Shown: positions 8,823-17,120 of the stretch, one piece after another
Position numbering within the stretch: the stretch's first letter is position 1
How the letters are laid out: every line of letters begins with the position of its first letter
Assembly (NCBI GenBank): GCA_041163745.1
Contig: JBEAQU010000037.1
Location: 10,503-74,502 of the forward strand
Length of the DNA: 64,000 bases
Direction: 5' to 3'
From: UBA6168 sp041163745
GTDB lineage: Bacteria > Bacteroidota > Bacteroidia > Chitinophagales > Saprospiraceae
Notes under the pieces: model-generated
Told to the model about the DNA's origin: nothing
The model's database searches: none
What the model saw: the letters and a program-made list of their open reading frames with translations, nothing else
Program-made: the position numbers and the translations under genes

Positions 8823-9146
8823 TTATTCCGTTTCGTCCAGGGCACGTCGTGCGGCAGCCAGCTCGTCGAGGGCATGCTGGTCGTGTAACATCCTGGCCAC
8901 ATCCATCCCTTCCTGATAAACCGCGAACGCGTCGGCGGCGCTGCCGGCCCGTTCGTACAACTTGCCGAGATGGTAATATAATCCGACATAATCCGGATGT
9001 TGCTGCTTCAACTGCAGAAACTGTTGCAGCGCCGTGGCGTCGTCTCCCATTTTTTCATGTTCCTTCGCCAGGGCGAACAACAGAAAGGGATCGCCCGGTT
9101 GGGCAGCATGGAAGGCCATCAATTGATTCAGTCTGCTGGTGGTCAT
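8823..9146 (-). CDS. small tetratricopeptide-repeat protein
   Basis: A 107-aa cytoplasmic protein with no signal peptide. Two to three TPR-like helical hairpins are visible: PFLLFALAKEHEKMGDDATALQ, then a second unit around VGLYYHLGKLYERAGSAADA with the canonical small-residue spacing, and a final helix rich in Ala, Leu and Glu. Such proteins are usually protein-protein adaptors; no partner can be named. It lies downstream of tex on the same strand after a 145-bp gap that holds an imperfect hairpin, so it may or may not be in the same transcript. Confidence 0.75.
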   Translation of the reverse strand: MTTSRLNQLMAFHAAQPGDPFLLFALAKEHEKMGDDATALQQFLQLKQQHPDYVGLYYHLGKLYERAGSAADAFAVYQEGMDVARMLHDQHALDELAAARRALDETE

Positions 9147-9291
9147 AATTGAACTATTGATTGCCGGCGACGATCACGCACAGGCGGTCGTTCGTCGGCA
9201 GTTGGAGTCACCCGCTTGTCAATTCGTCGCTTCCCGCAACCAGGTTCGCGATTTCCGCAGGTATTGCACACAGGTAGGCCGAACGTACGCA

Positions 9292-11409
9292 TCAGACCTC
9301 CTTCATGGAAAGGTAAATACGCTTTCGGGTCAGGTCCACCTCTTTTACACGGACAGAAACCTGTTGGTTCAGCTTGACCACTTCGGCGGGATTCCGGACA
9401 AAGCGGTTGGCCAGTTGAGAGACATGAACCAATCCGTCCTGTTTGACACCGATATCCACGAATGCACCGAAATTGGTGATGTTCGTGACGATTCCCGGCA
9501 GCACCATGCCCTCCCGAAGATCTTCCATTTGCCGTACATTGCCAAATTCCACAGGCTTCGCCTCCCCCCGGGGGTCCAGTCCGGGCTTATCCAGTTCCTT
9601 CAGGATGTCCGTGAGCGTAGGCATGCCGATTTTGTCCGTCACATACCTGGCAAGATCGATCTGCTGGCGTAGCGGGCGGTTCCGGATCAGGTCCGGAACC
9701 GTCATCCCTTGGTCTCGGGCCATCCGTTCCACGACGTGGTAGCTTTCCGGGTGGACAGCCGTGTTGTCCAAGGGGTGTTCCCCATCCCGGATCCGCAGGA
9801 AACCGGCGCACTGCTCAAAGGATTTGTCCCCCATACGGGGCACTTTTTTCAATTGTTGGCGGGAGCGGAAGGGGCCGTTCGCACTTCGGTAGGAAACAAT
9901 ATGCTGCGCCAGGGAGGGACCCAGCCCGGATACATAGGTGAGCAGGTGCTTGCTGGCAGTATTGATGTTGACACCGACCTGGTTCACACAACTTTCCACC
10001 GTCCGGTCGAGGCTTTCCTTGAGCAGGGATTGATTGACATCGTGCTGGTATTGTCCGACACCGATGCTCTTCGGGTCGATCTTGACCAGTTCGGCGAGCG
10101 GATCCATGAGGCGGCGGCCGATGGAAACGGCGCCACGGACCGTGACATCCTGGTCTGGAAACTCCTCCCTTGCTACTTCAGAGGCGGAGTAGATGGAAGC
10201 GCCCGCTTCGTTGACCAGGAAAAGGGACACGGGCCGTTGGAAAGGGATTTGGGTGCAGAAATCGAAGGTCTCCCGTCCGGCAGTACCGTTGCCGATGGCG
10301 ATGGCCTCCACTTCGAACCGGTCCACCCATTCCAAAAGCGTGCTGCGGGCGGCATCCGTGCCGTGTTGGGGAGGATGGGGGTAGATGGTGGTATGTTGCA
10401 GGAAATCACCGTTTTGGTTCAAGACCGCCAGCTTGCAACCGGTACGGAATCCGGGATCGATGCTGAGCACCTTTCGCTGACCCAAGGGAGCGGTCAAGAG
10501 CAGCTGGCGAAGATTGTCGACAAAAACGCGGATGGATTCCTCATCCGCCTTCTCCTTGGCAAGATTCCTGAATTCCGTTTCGATGGAGGGCGCCAGCAGC
10601 CGTTCGTAGCTGTCTTTGACCGCCAGGCGGACCTGCTCGGCGGCTTCTCCCCGGTCTTTCACAAAATGGGACTCCAGCCGATGCAGCACTTCCTCCTCAT
10701 CCGGTGCGATCGAGACCCTCAGCAAGCCTTCCTCCTCTCCCCTCCGCAGCGCCAGCAATCTGTGCGAAGGGCAATCCTTCAGCCGTTCGGAATATTCGAA
10801 GTAATCCTTGTATTTTGCTGCCTCCGCTTCCTTACCCCGCGCCACCCGGGCGGTCAGGACAGCAGCTTTCGAAAATGCGGCACGAACCTTGCTCCGGGCA
10901 GCCTCATCTTCCGCCACCCATTCGGCGATGATGTCCCGAGCCCCCTGCAACGCAGCCTCCGCATCCGCCACCAGGTCGTTGAGAAACGAAGGCAAGAGCC
11001 GATCCAACACCATGTGCCCTTGCCGGAACAAAGCCGTCGCCAGCGGTTCCAATCCCTTCTCCCGGGCCATGGCCGCCCTGGTCTTGCGTTTGGGTTTGTA
11101 GGGCAGATAGATGTCCTCCAGTTCCGTGGCGTCCCAACACTGCCCGATCCGGTCCCGGAGCGCATCCGTCAGCTTGCCCTGTTCCTCGATGGTCTTCAGG
11201 ATCGTCTCCCGCCGCTTGTCGAGTTCTTTGTACCGTTTCAGCTCCCGGTGGATGTCGGCGATGGCCACTTCGTCCAGCGACCCCGTCATCTCCTTGCGGT
11301 ACCGCGCTATGAACGGGATCGTCGACCCTTCCTCCAGCAATCGGATGGTCTTTTCGACTTTGTGGGCAGGAAGCCCCAGGACACGGGAAACAATCGGAGT
11401 GTAAGGCAT
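9292..11409 (-). CDS. tex: Tex-family transcription accessory protein (S1 RNA-binding)
   Basis: Tex is a cytoplasmic nucleic-acid-binding protein related to eukaryotic Spt6, linked to transcription fidelity and stress. The 705-aa product has the helical N-terminal region (STIPFIARYRKEMTGSLDE, DIYLPYKPKRKTRA), a YqgF/RNase H-like domain around LSIDPGFRTGCKLAVLN (about residues 310-450), a helix-hairpin-helix segment (NINTASKHLLTYVSGLG) and a C-terminal S1 domain with FGAFVDIGVKQDGLVHVSQL in the last 75 residues. It is a little shorter than the Proteobacterial form (about 770) but all domains are present. The start ATG 11409 lies about 20 nt from a candidate promoter in the shared upstream region with ccmE. 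Confidence 0.95.
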   Translation of the reverse strand: MPYTPIVSRVLGLPAHKVEKTIRLLEEGSTIPFIARYRKEMTGSLDEVAIADIHRELKRYKELDKRRETILKTIEEQGKLTDALRDRIGQCWDATELEDIYLPYKPKRKTRAAMAREKGLEPLATALFRQGHMVLDRLLPSFLNDLVADAEAALQGARDIIAEWVAEDEAARSKVRAAFSKAAVLTARVARGKEAEAAKYKDYFEYSERLKDCPSHRLLALRRGEEEGLLRVSIAPDEEEVLHRLESHFVKDRGEAAEQVRLAVKDSYERLLAPSIETEFRNLAKEKADEESIRVFVDNLRQLLLTAPLGQRKVLSIDPGFRTGCKLAVLNQNGDFLQHTTIYPHPPQHGTDAARSTLLEWVDRFEVEAIAIGNGTAGRETFDFCTQIPFQRPVSLFLVNEAGASIYSASEVAREEFPDQDVTVRGAVSIGRRLMDPLAELVKIDPKSIGVGQYQHDVNQSLLKESLDRTVESCVNQVGVNINTASKHLLTYVSGLGPSLAQHIVSYRSANGPFRSRQQLKKVPRMGDKSFEQCAGFLRIRDGEHPLDNTAVHPESYHVVERMARDQGMTVPDLIRNRPLRQQIDLARYVTDKIGMPTLTDILKELDKPGLDPRGEAKPVEFGNVRQMEDLREGMVLPGIVTNITNFGAFVDIGVKQDGLVHVSQLANRFVRNPAEVVKLNQQVSVRVKEVDLTRKRIYLSMKEV

Positions 11410-11795
11410 GTCAGTCTGTTTTTTTGTGTGCGCAAAATAAATGCATCCGCTCGATTATGTAGGAGAATGATTGCCCAGGATTTTCCCCTGAATGCAGAAT
11501 CGATTTTTAATCAATTGATTTTTAGTATTTTGCAAAATAAAGAAAAAGATTACAAAACAAACAAATTGTTCCAAAAAAAACACCATTCCAACGATTCCGA
11601 TTTGGTTGACAACAAGACGTCCGGAAACCAACCGCAGGTAACTTTAGGAGATCCGGTGGAAAAATGTTGGGTGGGAGGCCGGCAAGTCGCTAATTTTGCG
11701 CAGGTGCTTCCGACGACCCCACCGGAATCAACCGGTCGGCCGAACGGCGGTGCCAAGCCGCCGCCTGTCCGAACAACATCAAAACATACACAGCC
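11410..11795. promoter_or_regulatory. 386-bp divergent control region between tex and ccmE, AT-rich, with two palindromes
   Basis: No credible gene is seen here. The middle (about 11455-11600) is markedly AT-rich compared with the rest of the window. It contains two perfect inverted repeats, AATCAATTGATT at 11509-11520 and TATTTTGCAAAATA at 11526-11539, with centres 18 bp apart. The decamer ATTTTGCGCA is in both outward-facing promoter regions: on the minus strand at 11429-11438 (in TTATTTTG, a near-consensus -7 for tex) and on the plus strand at 11693-11702 (in TAATTTTG for ccmE). Confidence 0.5.
11691..11698 (+). promoter_or_regulatory. Bacteroidota-type -7 box upstream of ccmE
   Basis: TAATTTTG fits TAnnTTTG. 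A TGTTG at 11665-11669 ends 21 bp upstream and could act as the -33 element. The implied leader to the ccmE start is about 90 nt. Confidence 0.45.
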
Positions 11796-12182
11796 ATGAA
11801 AAAGATCTATATCGCCGCTTCCATCCTCTTGCTTGCTGCCATCGGTATGCTGACCAATGCAGCAGGAGATGTCAGCACCTATTCCGATTTCATGGATGCC
11901 CGGGAAACCGGAAGGGTGGTCAAGATCGCCGGCAAATTGTCACTGGACAAAGCCATCGTATACGATCCCGCCGTAGATGCGGACGCCTGCCGGTTCTTCA
12001 TGCGGGACAGCCGCGGGGAGGAGCGGGAGGTCATCCTGCAAGCTGCCAAGCCACAGGACTTCGAGCGTTCCGAACAGGTGGTGGTGACGGGCAACATGGA
12101 TGGGGAGGTATTCCTGGCCAGCGAGATATTGTTGAAATGCCCCTCCAAATATAATGCGGCGGACAGTTACCTCAAGCAATGA
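11796..12182 (+). CDS. ccmE: cytochrome c maturation heme chaperone CcmE, Cys (CxxxY) type
   Basis: CcmE is a membrane-anchored, periplasmic OB-fold protein that binds heme covalently and passes it to CcmF. The 128-aa product has an N-terminal membrane anchor (IYIAASILLLAAIGML), a beta-rich core and the family signature VVTGNMDGEVFLASEILLKC. In most bacteria heme binds a His in an HxxxY motif. Here that position is Cys115 in CPSKY (C115, Y119), the variant known from archaea and some sulfate reducers. The stop is 11 bp before ccmF, so the two form an operon. No ccmA, B, C, G or H gene lies next to it in this window. Confidence 0.87.
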   Translation: MKKIYIAASILLLAAIGMLTNAAGDVSTYSDFMDARETGRVVKIAGKLSLDKAIVYDPAVDADACRFFMRDSRGEEREVILQAAKPQDFERSEQVVVTGNMDGEVFLASEILLKCPSKYNAADSYLKQ

Positions 12183-12193
12183 AAACTACTTGA

Positions 12194-15073
12194 ATGGAAG
12201 AAATCCAGTACATAGGAGAGTTGCACTGGCCGGGCATGCTCGGCCATCTCTCCGTCGTGACGGCGTTCGTCAGCAGCCTGTTTGCGGCTGCGTCCTACTT
12301 CCTGGCGGTCCGGGAGCAGGAACCTGCGGACAGGGTTCCCTGGCTCCGGTTGGGCAGGATGGGGTTCACCTTGCACAGCGCATCGGTACTTTCTGTCATC
12401 GGCACCTTGTTCTTCCTGTTGGTCGAGAAGCGATACGAGTATGCGTACGCACAAAAGGTGATATCCGACGACCTGCCGTTCAAATACATCTTCTCCGCTT
12501 TCTGGCAGGAGCAGGAGGGAAGTTTCCTGTTATGGGCCTTCTGGCATGTCGTGCTCGGCCTGGTGCTGATGGGCACGGCCAGGCGTTGGGAAGCACCGGT
12601 CCTGTCCTTGCTGTCGCTGGTGCAGGCGTTCATCCTTTCGATGCTGTTGGGTGTATATCTGACGGACACCTTCAAGATTGGAAGCAATCCGTTTCTGCTG
12701 CTTAGGGACACCCTGGACATACCGCTGTTCAGCAACGCCGACTATGTCAGCCTGCTCAAGGGCAACGGCTTGAACCCCTTGTTACAAAACTACTGGATGA
12801 CCATCCATCCGCCGACCCTGTTCCTGGGTTTCGCCTCCACCGTCGTACCATTCTGTTTCGCCCTGGCAGGATTATGGACGGGAGCCTACAAGGAATGGAT
12901 GCGGCCCGCCCTTCCCTGGGCTTTGTTCAGCGGCGCGATACTGGGTACGGGTATCCTGATGGGTGGGGCCTGGGCATATGAAGCACTTAGTTTCGGGGGG
13001 TACTGGGCGTGGGACCCCGTGGAGAACACCTCCCTGGTCCCTTGGATCACCCTGGTGGCCGGCATACACACCCATCTTGTCGCCCGCCATACGGGCCGAG
13101 CCTTGCGCAGCACGCTCTTTCTGTATATCCTGACATTTCTGTTGGTGCTTTATTCCACATTCCTGACGCGAAGCGGCGTCCTGGGCAGCACCTCCGTGCA
13201 TGCCTTCACCGAAATGGGGCTGGAAAACCAACTGCTGCTGTTCATCTGTACCTTTGCGCTGCTTTCCTTCGGCAATCTGGTCCGCCGCTACCGGCAAATA
13301 CCGACGGTCGGGCAGGAGGAGGCGTTGGCTTCCCGTGAGTTCTGGATGATGGTCGGTTCCCTGGTGCTGCTGTTTTCCGCCGTCCTGCTGACAATATCGA
13401 CATCCATTCCGGTATTCAACAAGATCGTAGCGTTGTTTCGTCCCGATTTTGCCGGTTTCACCCTGACGGACCCTGTCGCACACCACAACGACTTCCAGAC
13501 ATTCCCCGCCATCTTCATCGGACTTTTGTCCGGAACCGGTCTGTTGCTTCGCTATCAGGAGTCCCGATGGTCTTCCCGCCGACCCGTTTTCCTCACGATG
13601 ACTGGCTGGCTGGTGCTCGCTTCCGCCGGGTTCACCGCATTGCTTTCCCTGTGGATCGATTTCTTCCATTTCAGGAACACCTTGGTGGCGTTTGCCGGAA
13701 TCTTCGGCGTTCTGGCGAACGTATATTTCCTCGCTTCCATGAAACGAGGGAAATCGGCCCACCTCGGATCCGTGCTTTCACATGTGGGATTCGGCCTGAT
13801 GTTGGTCGGTGTCATCGCTTCCGGGCTCAACAAGCGGAACATCTCTCACAATCCGATGGTGCAGGCCGGCTTGCTGGACGAGGAAATGGTACGCCGGAAC
13901 GTATTGCTCTTCAAGAACAGCCCCTTGTATATGAACGGCTACCGGGTGACCTACCGCAGCGACACCCTGGTCGGCAACCTCCGCAGCTTCCGGGTCGACT
14001 ACGAGGAACTGGATGAAGCCGGCCGCAGGGTCGATTCCTTCACCGTAAATCCTTCGGCCGTGTACAACAACGAGGTGACGGAAGTGGTCGCCTACAATCC
14101 GGACACCCGCCGCTACATCGACAAGGATATTTTCACGCACATCGCCACCTTGCCTCGCAAGGAGGCCGATTTCAAGTTCGCTCAGGAGGAGGAGACCAAG
14201 CTTCGGTACGATCTGTTCGATGTCGGCATCAGCCCGGTGTATGTGCTGGACACCGTGGTGACCGGGCCAGGGGACTCCACCCTCCTGGGAACCGAAGTAT
14301 TTCTAGCGGGGCTCTCCTACCGGCCGTCCCACCCGGATTACGAGGAGCAAGCAGGCGATTTCGCCGTCGGCGTGACCTTGGGTTTCCGGAAGGATGATAC
14401 GGTGCATTACGCCACCCCCGTCATTTATCTGCGGGACAAACTATGGGGTTCGCTGCCGGTCCAACTCAACGAGCTGTCCATGAAGGTCCGCCTTCCCGAA
14501 ACCGCTTTGTTCAATCTGCTCGAAAAGGAGGAGCAGCTCCGGTATGCATCCCACGACTTCACCGCCGGAATGACCATCCGGCAGGACAGTATGGACATCA
14601 CCTTCACTGGCATCAACAAGACGCCGGCTGTGCAAACCATGGAGGGTGATGTCGCCATCGGCGCCCTGTTCGAGGTCCGACACGCCGCCGATCCCGGAAG
14701 GATGGAAACATTGGAACCGATATTTCTTATCCGGGACGGGCGGATCGTTCCGTCCAAGGATGCCGGCCCGGCATCTGGAATCCACTTGTACCTATCGAAA
14801 ATAGACCCTGCCACGGAGACTTTCACCGCGATGGTGGCCACGGAAAGTACCGCGTCGTCCGCCACCTTCAACCTGCCGGTGGAGATTGCCAGGAAGTCGT
14901 ATCGGACGGATTACATCGTACTGGAGGCCATCCTTTTTCCGGGCATCAATTTCTTCTGGCTCGGCACGATCCTGATGATGGTCGGACTGACGGTAGGCAT
15001 GGTCCTACGCATCCGGCAGCGCGGTATGCCGTCCGGGTCGACAAGCCCCGGCATGATTCCTCCTTCCACATGA
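12194..15073 (+). CDS. ccmF: cytochrome c biogenesis protein CcmF, with enlarged periplasmic domain
   Basis: CcmF is the inner-membrane heme lyase partner that receives heme from CcmE and attaches it to apocytochrome c. The 959-aa product has many membrane helices, the heme-handling WWD-type motif GGYWAWDPVENTSLVPW near residues 266-282, and family segments FWQEQEGSFLLWAFW and NYWMTIHPPTLFLG with conserved His. Residues about 545-905 form a large soluble, beta-rich domain between the penultimate and last membrane helices. This makes the protein about 300 residues longer than the E. coli form (about 650); extended forms are my expectation for Bacteroidota. The stop overlaps the start of the next gene by 4 bp (ATGA). 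Confidence 0.93.
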   Translation: MEEIQYIGELHWPGMLGHLSVVTAFVSSLFAAASYFLAVREQEPADRVPWLRLGRMGFTLHSASVLSVIGTLFFLLVEKRYEYAYAQKVISDDLPFKYIFSAFWQEQEGSFLLWAFWHVVLGLVLMGTARRWEAPVLSLLSLVQAFILSMLLGVYLTDTFKIGSNPFLLLRDTLDIPLFSNADYVSLLKGNGLNPLLQNYWMTIHPPTLFLGFASTVVPFCFALAGLWTGAYKEWMRPALPWALFSGAILGTGILMGGAWAYEALSFGGYWAWDPVENTSLVPWITLVAGIHTHLVARHTGRALRSTLFLYILTFLLVLYSTFLTRSGVLGSTSVHAFTEMGLENQLLLFICTFALLSFGNLVRRYRQIPTVGQEEALASREFWMMVGSLVLLFSAVLLTISTSIPVFNKIVALFRPDFAGFTLTDPVAHHNDFQTFPAIFIGLLSGTGLLLRYQESRWSSRRPVFLTMTGWLVLASAGFTALLSLWIDFFHFRNTLVAFAGIFGVLANVYFLASMKRGKSAHLGSVLSHVGFGLMLVGVIASGLNKRNISHNPMVQAGLLDEEMVRRNVLLFKNSPLYMNGYRVTYRSDTLVGNLRSFRVDYEELDEAGRRVDSFTVNPSAVYNNEVTEVVAYNPDTRRYIDKDIFTHIATLPRKEADFKFAQEEETKLRYDLFDVGISPVYVLDTVVTGPGDSTLLGTEVFLAGLSYRPSHPDYEEQAGDFAVGVTLGFRKDDTVHYATPVIYLRDKLWGSLPVQLNELSMKVRLPETALFNLLEKEEQLRYASHDFTAGMTIRQDSMDITFTGINKTPAVQTMEGDVAIGALFEVRHAADPGRMETLEPIFLIRDGRIVPSKDAGPASGIHLYLSKIDPATETFTAMVATESTASSATFNLPVEIARKSYRTDYIVLEAILFPGINFFWLGTILMMVGLTVGMVLRIRQRGMPSGSTSPGMIPPST

Positions 15074-15894
15074 CGAATGTCCCATACCGCATCAGCCTGA
15101 TCGGCGCAGGAAAACTGGCCTGGCACCTCGGTCATCGCTTTGTGGCCACCGGCATGCAAGTAACGCAAGTCTGCAGCCGGCGCGAGTCTGCCGCCCGGGA
15201 GCTGGCATCGCAGCTGAACGCCCAGTCTTGCACGGCATTGGAAGGGGTGAAGGCTGACGTGGACGCCATCATCCTGGCCGTTCCCGACGATGCCATCGAG
15301 TCGGTCGCCGAAAGACTGGCCGCTTCACCTGGCTTCGCCGGACAATTGGTCGTCCATACCTCCGGTGCGACCGGACTCGACATCCTGCAGCGCCATTTCC
15401 GAAGAGCTGGCGTGCTCTATCCGTTGCAAACATTTTCCGGAAAGGAACCGGCCGATTTCCGCGAAATCCCCGTCATCGTGCAAGGAACGGACGAGGAAGT
15501 TGCCGGCTTCCTCCAATCCATGGGCAGCAGGTTATCCTCCCGCTGTGTGCAGTTGGACGAAGAACAACGTCGATTGCTGCACCTGGCGGCTGTTTTCGTC
15601 AACAATTTCACCAATTCGTTGGCGGAGGCTGCCACCGAGATCCTTTCCATCCGTCAGCTGCCCCTTTCGCTGCTTTATCCACTGCTGACCGCCACAGTGG
15701 ATAAAATACGGTCAGGGAGCAGTCCACGGGATATCCAGACTGGTCCGGCGACACGGGGGGACAGTGCCACCATGGAACGGCACCGCGCCTATCTTCGGGA
15801 CCGTCATCCCCATCTGGAGCCCGTATACAGTCTGTTGTCTTCTTTGATCCGTTTGCAAAAGACGGCTGCACCTCCGGAAATTCCGCCCGGCTGA
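15070..15894 (+). CDS. Rossmann-fold oxidoreductase-like protein with DUF2520 domain
   Basis: A 274-aa cytoplasmic protein of the ProC-like Rossmann plus DUF2520 family; its substrate is unknown. The dinucleotide-binding start is ISLIGAGKLAWHLG (residues 8-21). The middle has AIILAVPDDAIESVA and VVHTSGATGLDIL, and the C-terminal helical domain has LHLAAVFVNNFTNSL followed by the substrate-site-like GPATRGDSATMERH. The start overlaps the ccmF stop by 4 bp, so it is translationally coupled to the ccm operon. That coupling does not by itself prove a role in cytochrome maturation. Family relatives resemble F420- or NADP-dependent reductases. Confidence 0.85.
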   Translation: MTNVPYRISLIGAGKLAWHLGHRFVATGMQVTQVCSRRESAARELASQLNAQSCTALEGVKADVDAIILAVPDDAIESVAERLAASPGFAGQLVVHTSGATGLDILQRHFRRAGVLYPLQTFSGKEPADFREIPVIVQGTDEEVAGFLQSMGSRLSSRCVQLDEEQRRLLHLAAVFVNNFTNSLAEAATEILSIRQLPLSLLYPLLTATVDKIRSGSSPRDIQTGPATRGDSATMERHRAYLRDRHPHLEPVYSLLSSLIRLQKTAAPPEIPPG

Positions 15895-15939
15895 TGCCTG
15901 TCGTCGAAACCTCCTGCTACCAACCAATTCATCATCCCT

Positions 15940-16224
15940 ATGCGCATCATCGGACATATACCACATCCCGCCATCAAAATAACCGTCTTCAAAATGGACA
16001 ACAGGCTGTCCGTAAAGTTTGAGACAGGCCATTTCGAGCAAACGTACAAGTTCAGGGAACAGGAGGGGCTGCAATATTTCCAGGATGTGGAGCGCCTGGT
16101 GGACGAATCGCTGATGAACATGGTCATCCGGCAGTTTCAGGACATGCAAAGCGTGCGGGAGGCCTGTCTGGACAAGATACCCATGGAGGCGGACTCCCCG
16201 GGGCTTCCGGAAGACATACTCTAG
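15940..16224 (+). CDS. hypothetical protein, 94 aa
   Basis: I do not recognise a function. The product is small, charged and without signal peptide or membrane helix. It starts MRIIGHIPHPAIKITVF and has an apparent beta-rich first half (the strand around RLSVKFETGHFEQTYKF) and an amphipathic helical second half ending in acidic residues. It follows the ccm-linked DUF2520 gene by 45 bp on the same strand and may be the last gene of that transcript. Its stop codon overlaps the stop of the converging uridine kinase gene: both TAG codons share one CTAG at 16221-16224. Coding nature is supported by the start, codon use like its neighbours and this tight packing. Confidence 0.65.
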   Translation: MRIIGHIPHPAIKITVFKMDNRLSVKFETGHFEQTYKFREQEGLQYFQDVERLVDESLMNMVIRQFQDMQSVREACLDKIPMEADSPGLPEDIL

Positions 16225-16868
16225 GCCGGAGAAACGTCCGACGGGGTCTCTCGGGTCAGGTGTTGGCGGATGAATCCGGACAAAACAACCAATCCCATGT
16301 TGAAATCCCGGTTGTTGTTGATGATGAGGTCGGCTTTGTCCATGTATGGTTGGATATATCGTTCGAACGTCGGAAGAACGTGATTTTCATAGCGGTACAA
16401 CACATCATCCAGGGGGTAGTTTCGTTCCACCTGGTCGCGCTTGATACGCCGGATGACTTTCAGGTTCTCCTTTGCGTGGAGGAACACTTTCAGGTCCAGC
16501 AACTTCCGCACTTTCTTATAATGGAACACGAAAATGCCTTCCACTATGATCACCGGTGCAGGCAACAGCCGGATGACCGCCGGTTTCTTTTCGGCATTGT
16601 TGAAAGTATATTCCATTCGCTCGACCGGTTTGCCTTGCATGAGATCCATGATGTCTCTGACCATGGCCACCTTGTCGATCGAATCAGGCCGGTCGAAATT
16701 CCGGATGCCTTGTGCATCGACATCCTGTTGTTCCCTCGGCTTGTAGAAATCATCCTGGGAAACGATGCAAACCTGCTCCAATGGAAATTGGCTGCGCAGG
16801 GCCTTGATGAGAGAAGTCTTTCCAGAGCCACTGCCTCCGGTGATACCAATGATTAGTGGTTTGCTCAT
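16221..16868 (-). CDS. udk: uridine kinase
   Basis: Phosphorylates uridine or cytidine in pyrimidine salvage. From ATG 16868 the product is 215 aa and begins with the P-loop strand LIIGITGGSGSGKTSLI. Further marks are the substrate-site segment SQDDFYKPREQQ, NFDRPDSID, and VIIVEGIFVFHYKKVRKLLDLKVFL followed by RRIKRDQVERNYPLDDVLYRYE. In-frame ATGs also exist at 16883 and 16922; the latter overlaps or precedes the candidate promoter (16910-16917), so it is unlikely, while 16883 remains possible. Many Bacteroidota genomes have this short kinase. The stop overlaps that of the converging 94-aa gene. Confidence 0.93.
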   Translation of the reverse strand: MSKPLIIGITGGSGSGKTSLIKALRSQFPLEQVCIVSQDDFYKPREQQDVDAQGIRNFDRPDSIDKVAMVRDIMDLMQGKPVERMEYTFNNAEKKPAVIRLLPAPVIIVEGIFVFHYKKVRKLLDLKVFLHAKENLKVIRRIKRDQVERNYPLDDVLYRYENHVLPTFERYIQPYMDKADLIINNNRDFNMGLVVLSGFIRQHLTRETPSDVSPA

Positions 16869-16909
16869 TTGTTCAGAAGCCATGGCGGCGTATGCTGGAT
16901 TGTTCGATG

Positions 16910-16917
16910 CAAAAGTA
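16910..16917 (-). promoter_or_regulatory. Bacteroidota-type -7 box upstream of udk
   Basis: Minus-strand TACTTTTG fits TAnnTTTG and would start transcription near 16903, giving a leader of about 35 nt to the preferred udk start. No -33 element is evident. Confidence 0.4.
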
Positions 16918-17022
16918 ATCATTGTAAGGATTAATCATACCCATGGTGCCCCCTGGTGCTGAGCGATGCTTATCCGAACAAAAGGGAAGGAATCGGCTTA
17001 TCCAACTTAGCACAATCCTGGT

Positions 17023-17030
17023 TATATTTG
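17023..17030 (+). promoter_or_regulatory. Bacteroidota-type -7 box upstream of the 17121 gene
   Basis: TATATTTG fits TAnnTTTG, 90 bp before the start at 17121. A -33 element is not clear. Confidence 0.4.
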
Positions 17031-17120
17031 CAAAAAGGGATGGAAAGCGTCGGTTCGTTCCGGTTATCCGACGGAACGAGCTAGCGCACCGTTGTCTTAG
17101 ACCTCATCAAACCAAAACCG

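Noticed and set aside
9162..9200. Imperfect 9-bp hairpin with a 21-nt loop between tex and the TPR gene
   Set aside because: Large loop, one wobble pair and no T-run; not convincing as a terminator.
9709..11799. Long plus-strand open frame (696 codons) opposite tex
   Set aside because: Tex on the minus strand has all domains; the antisense product is low-complexity and matches nothing.
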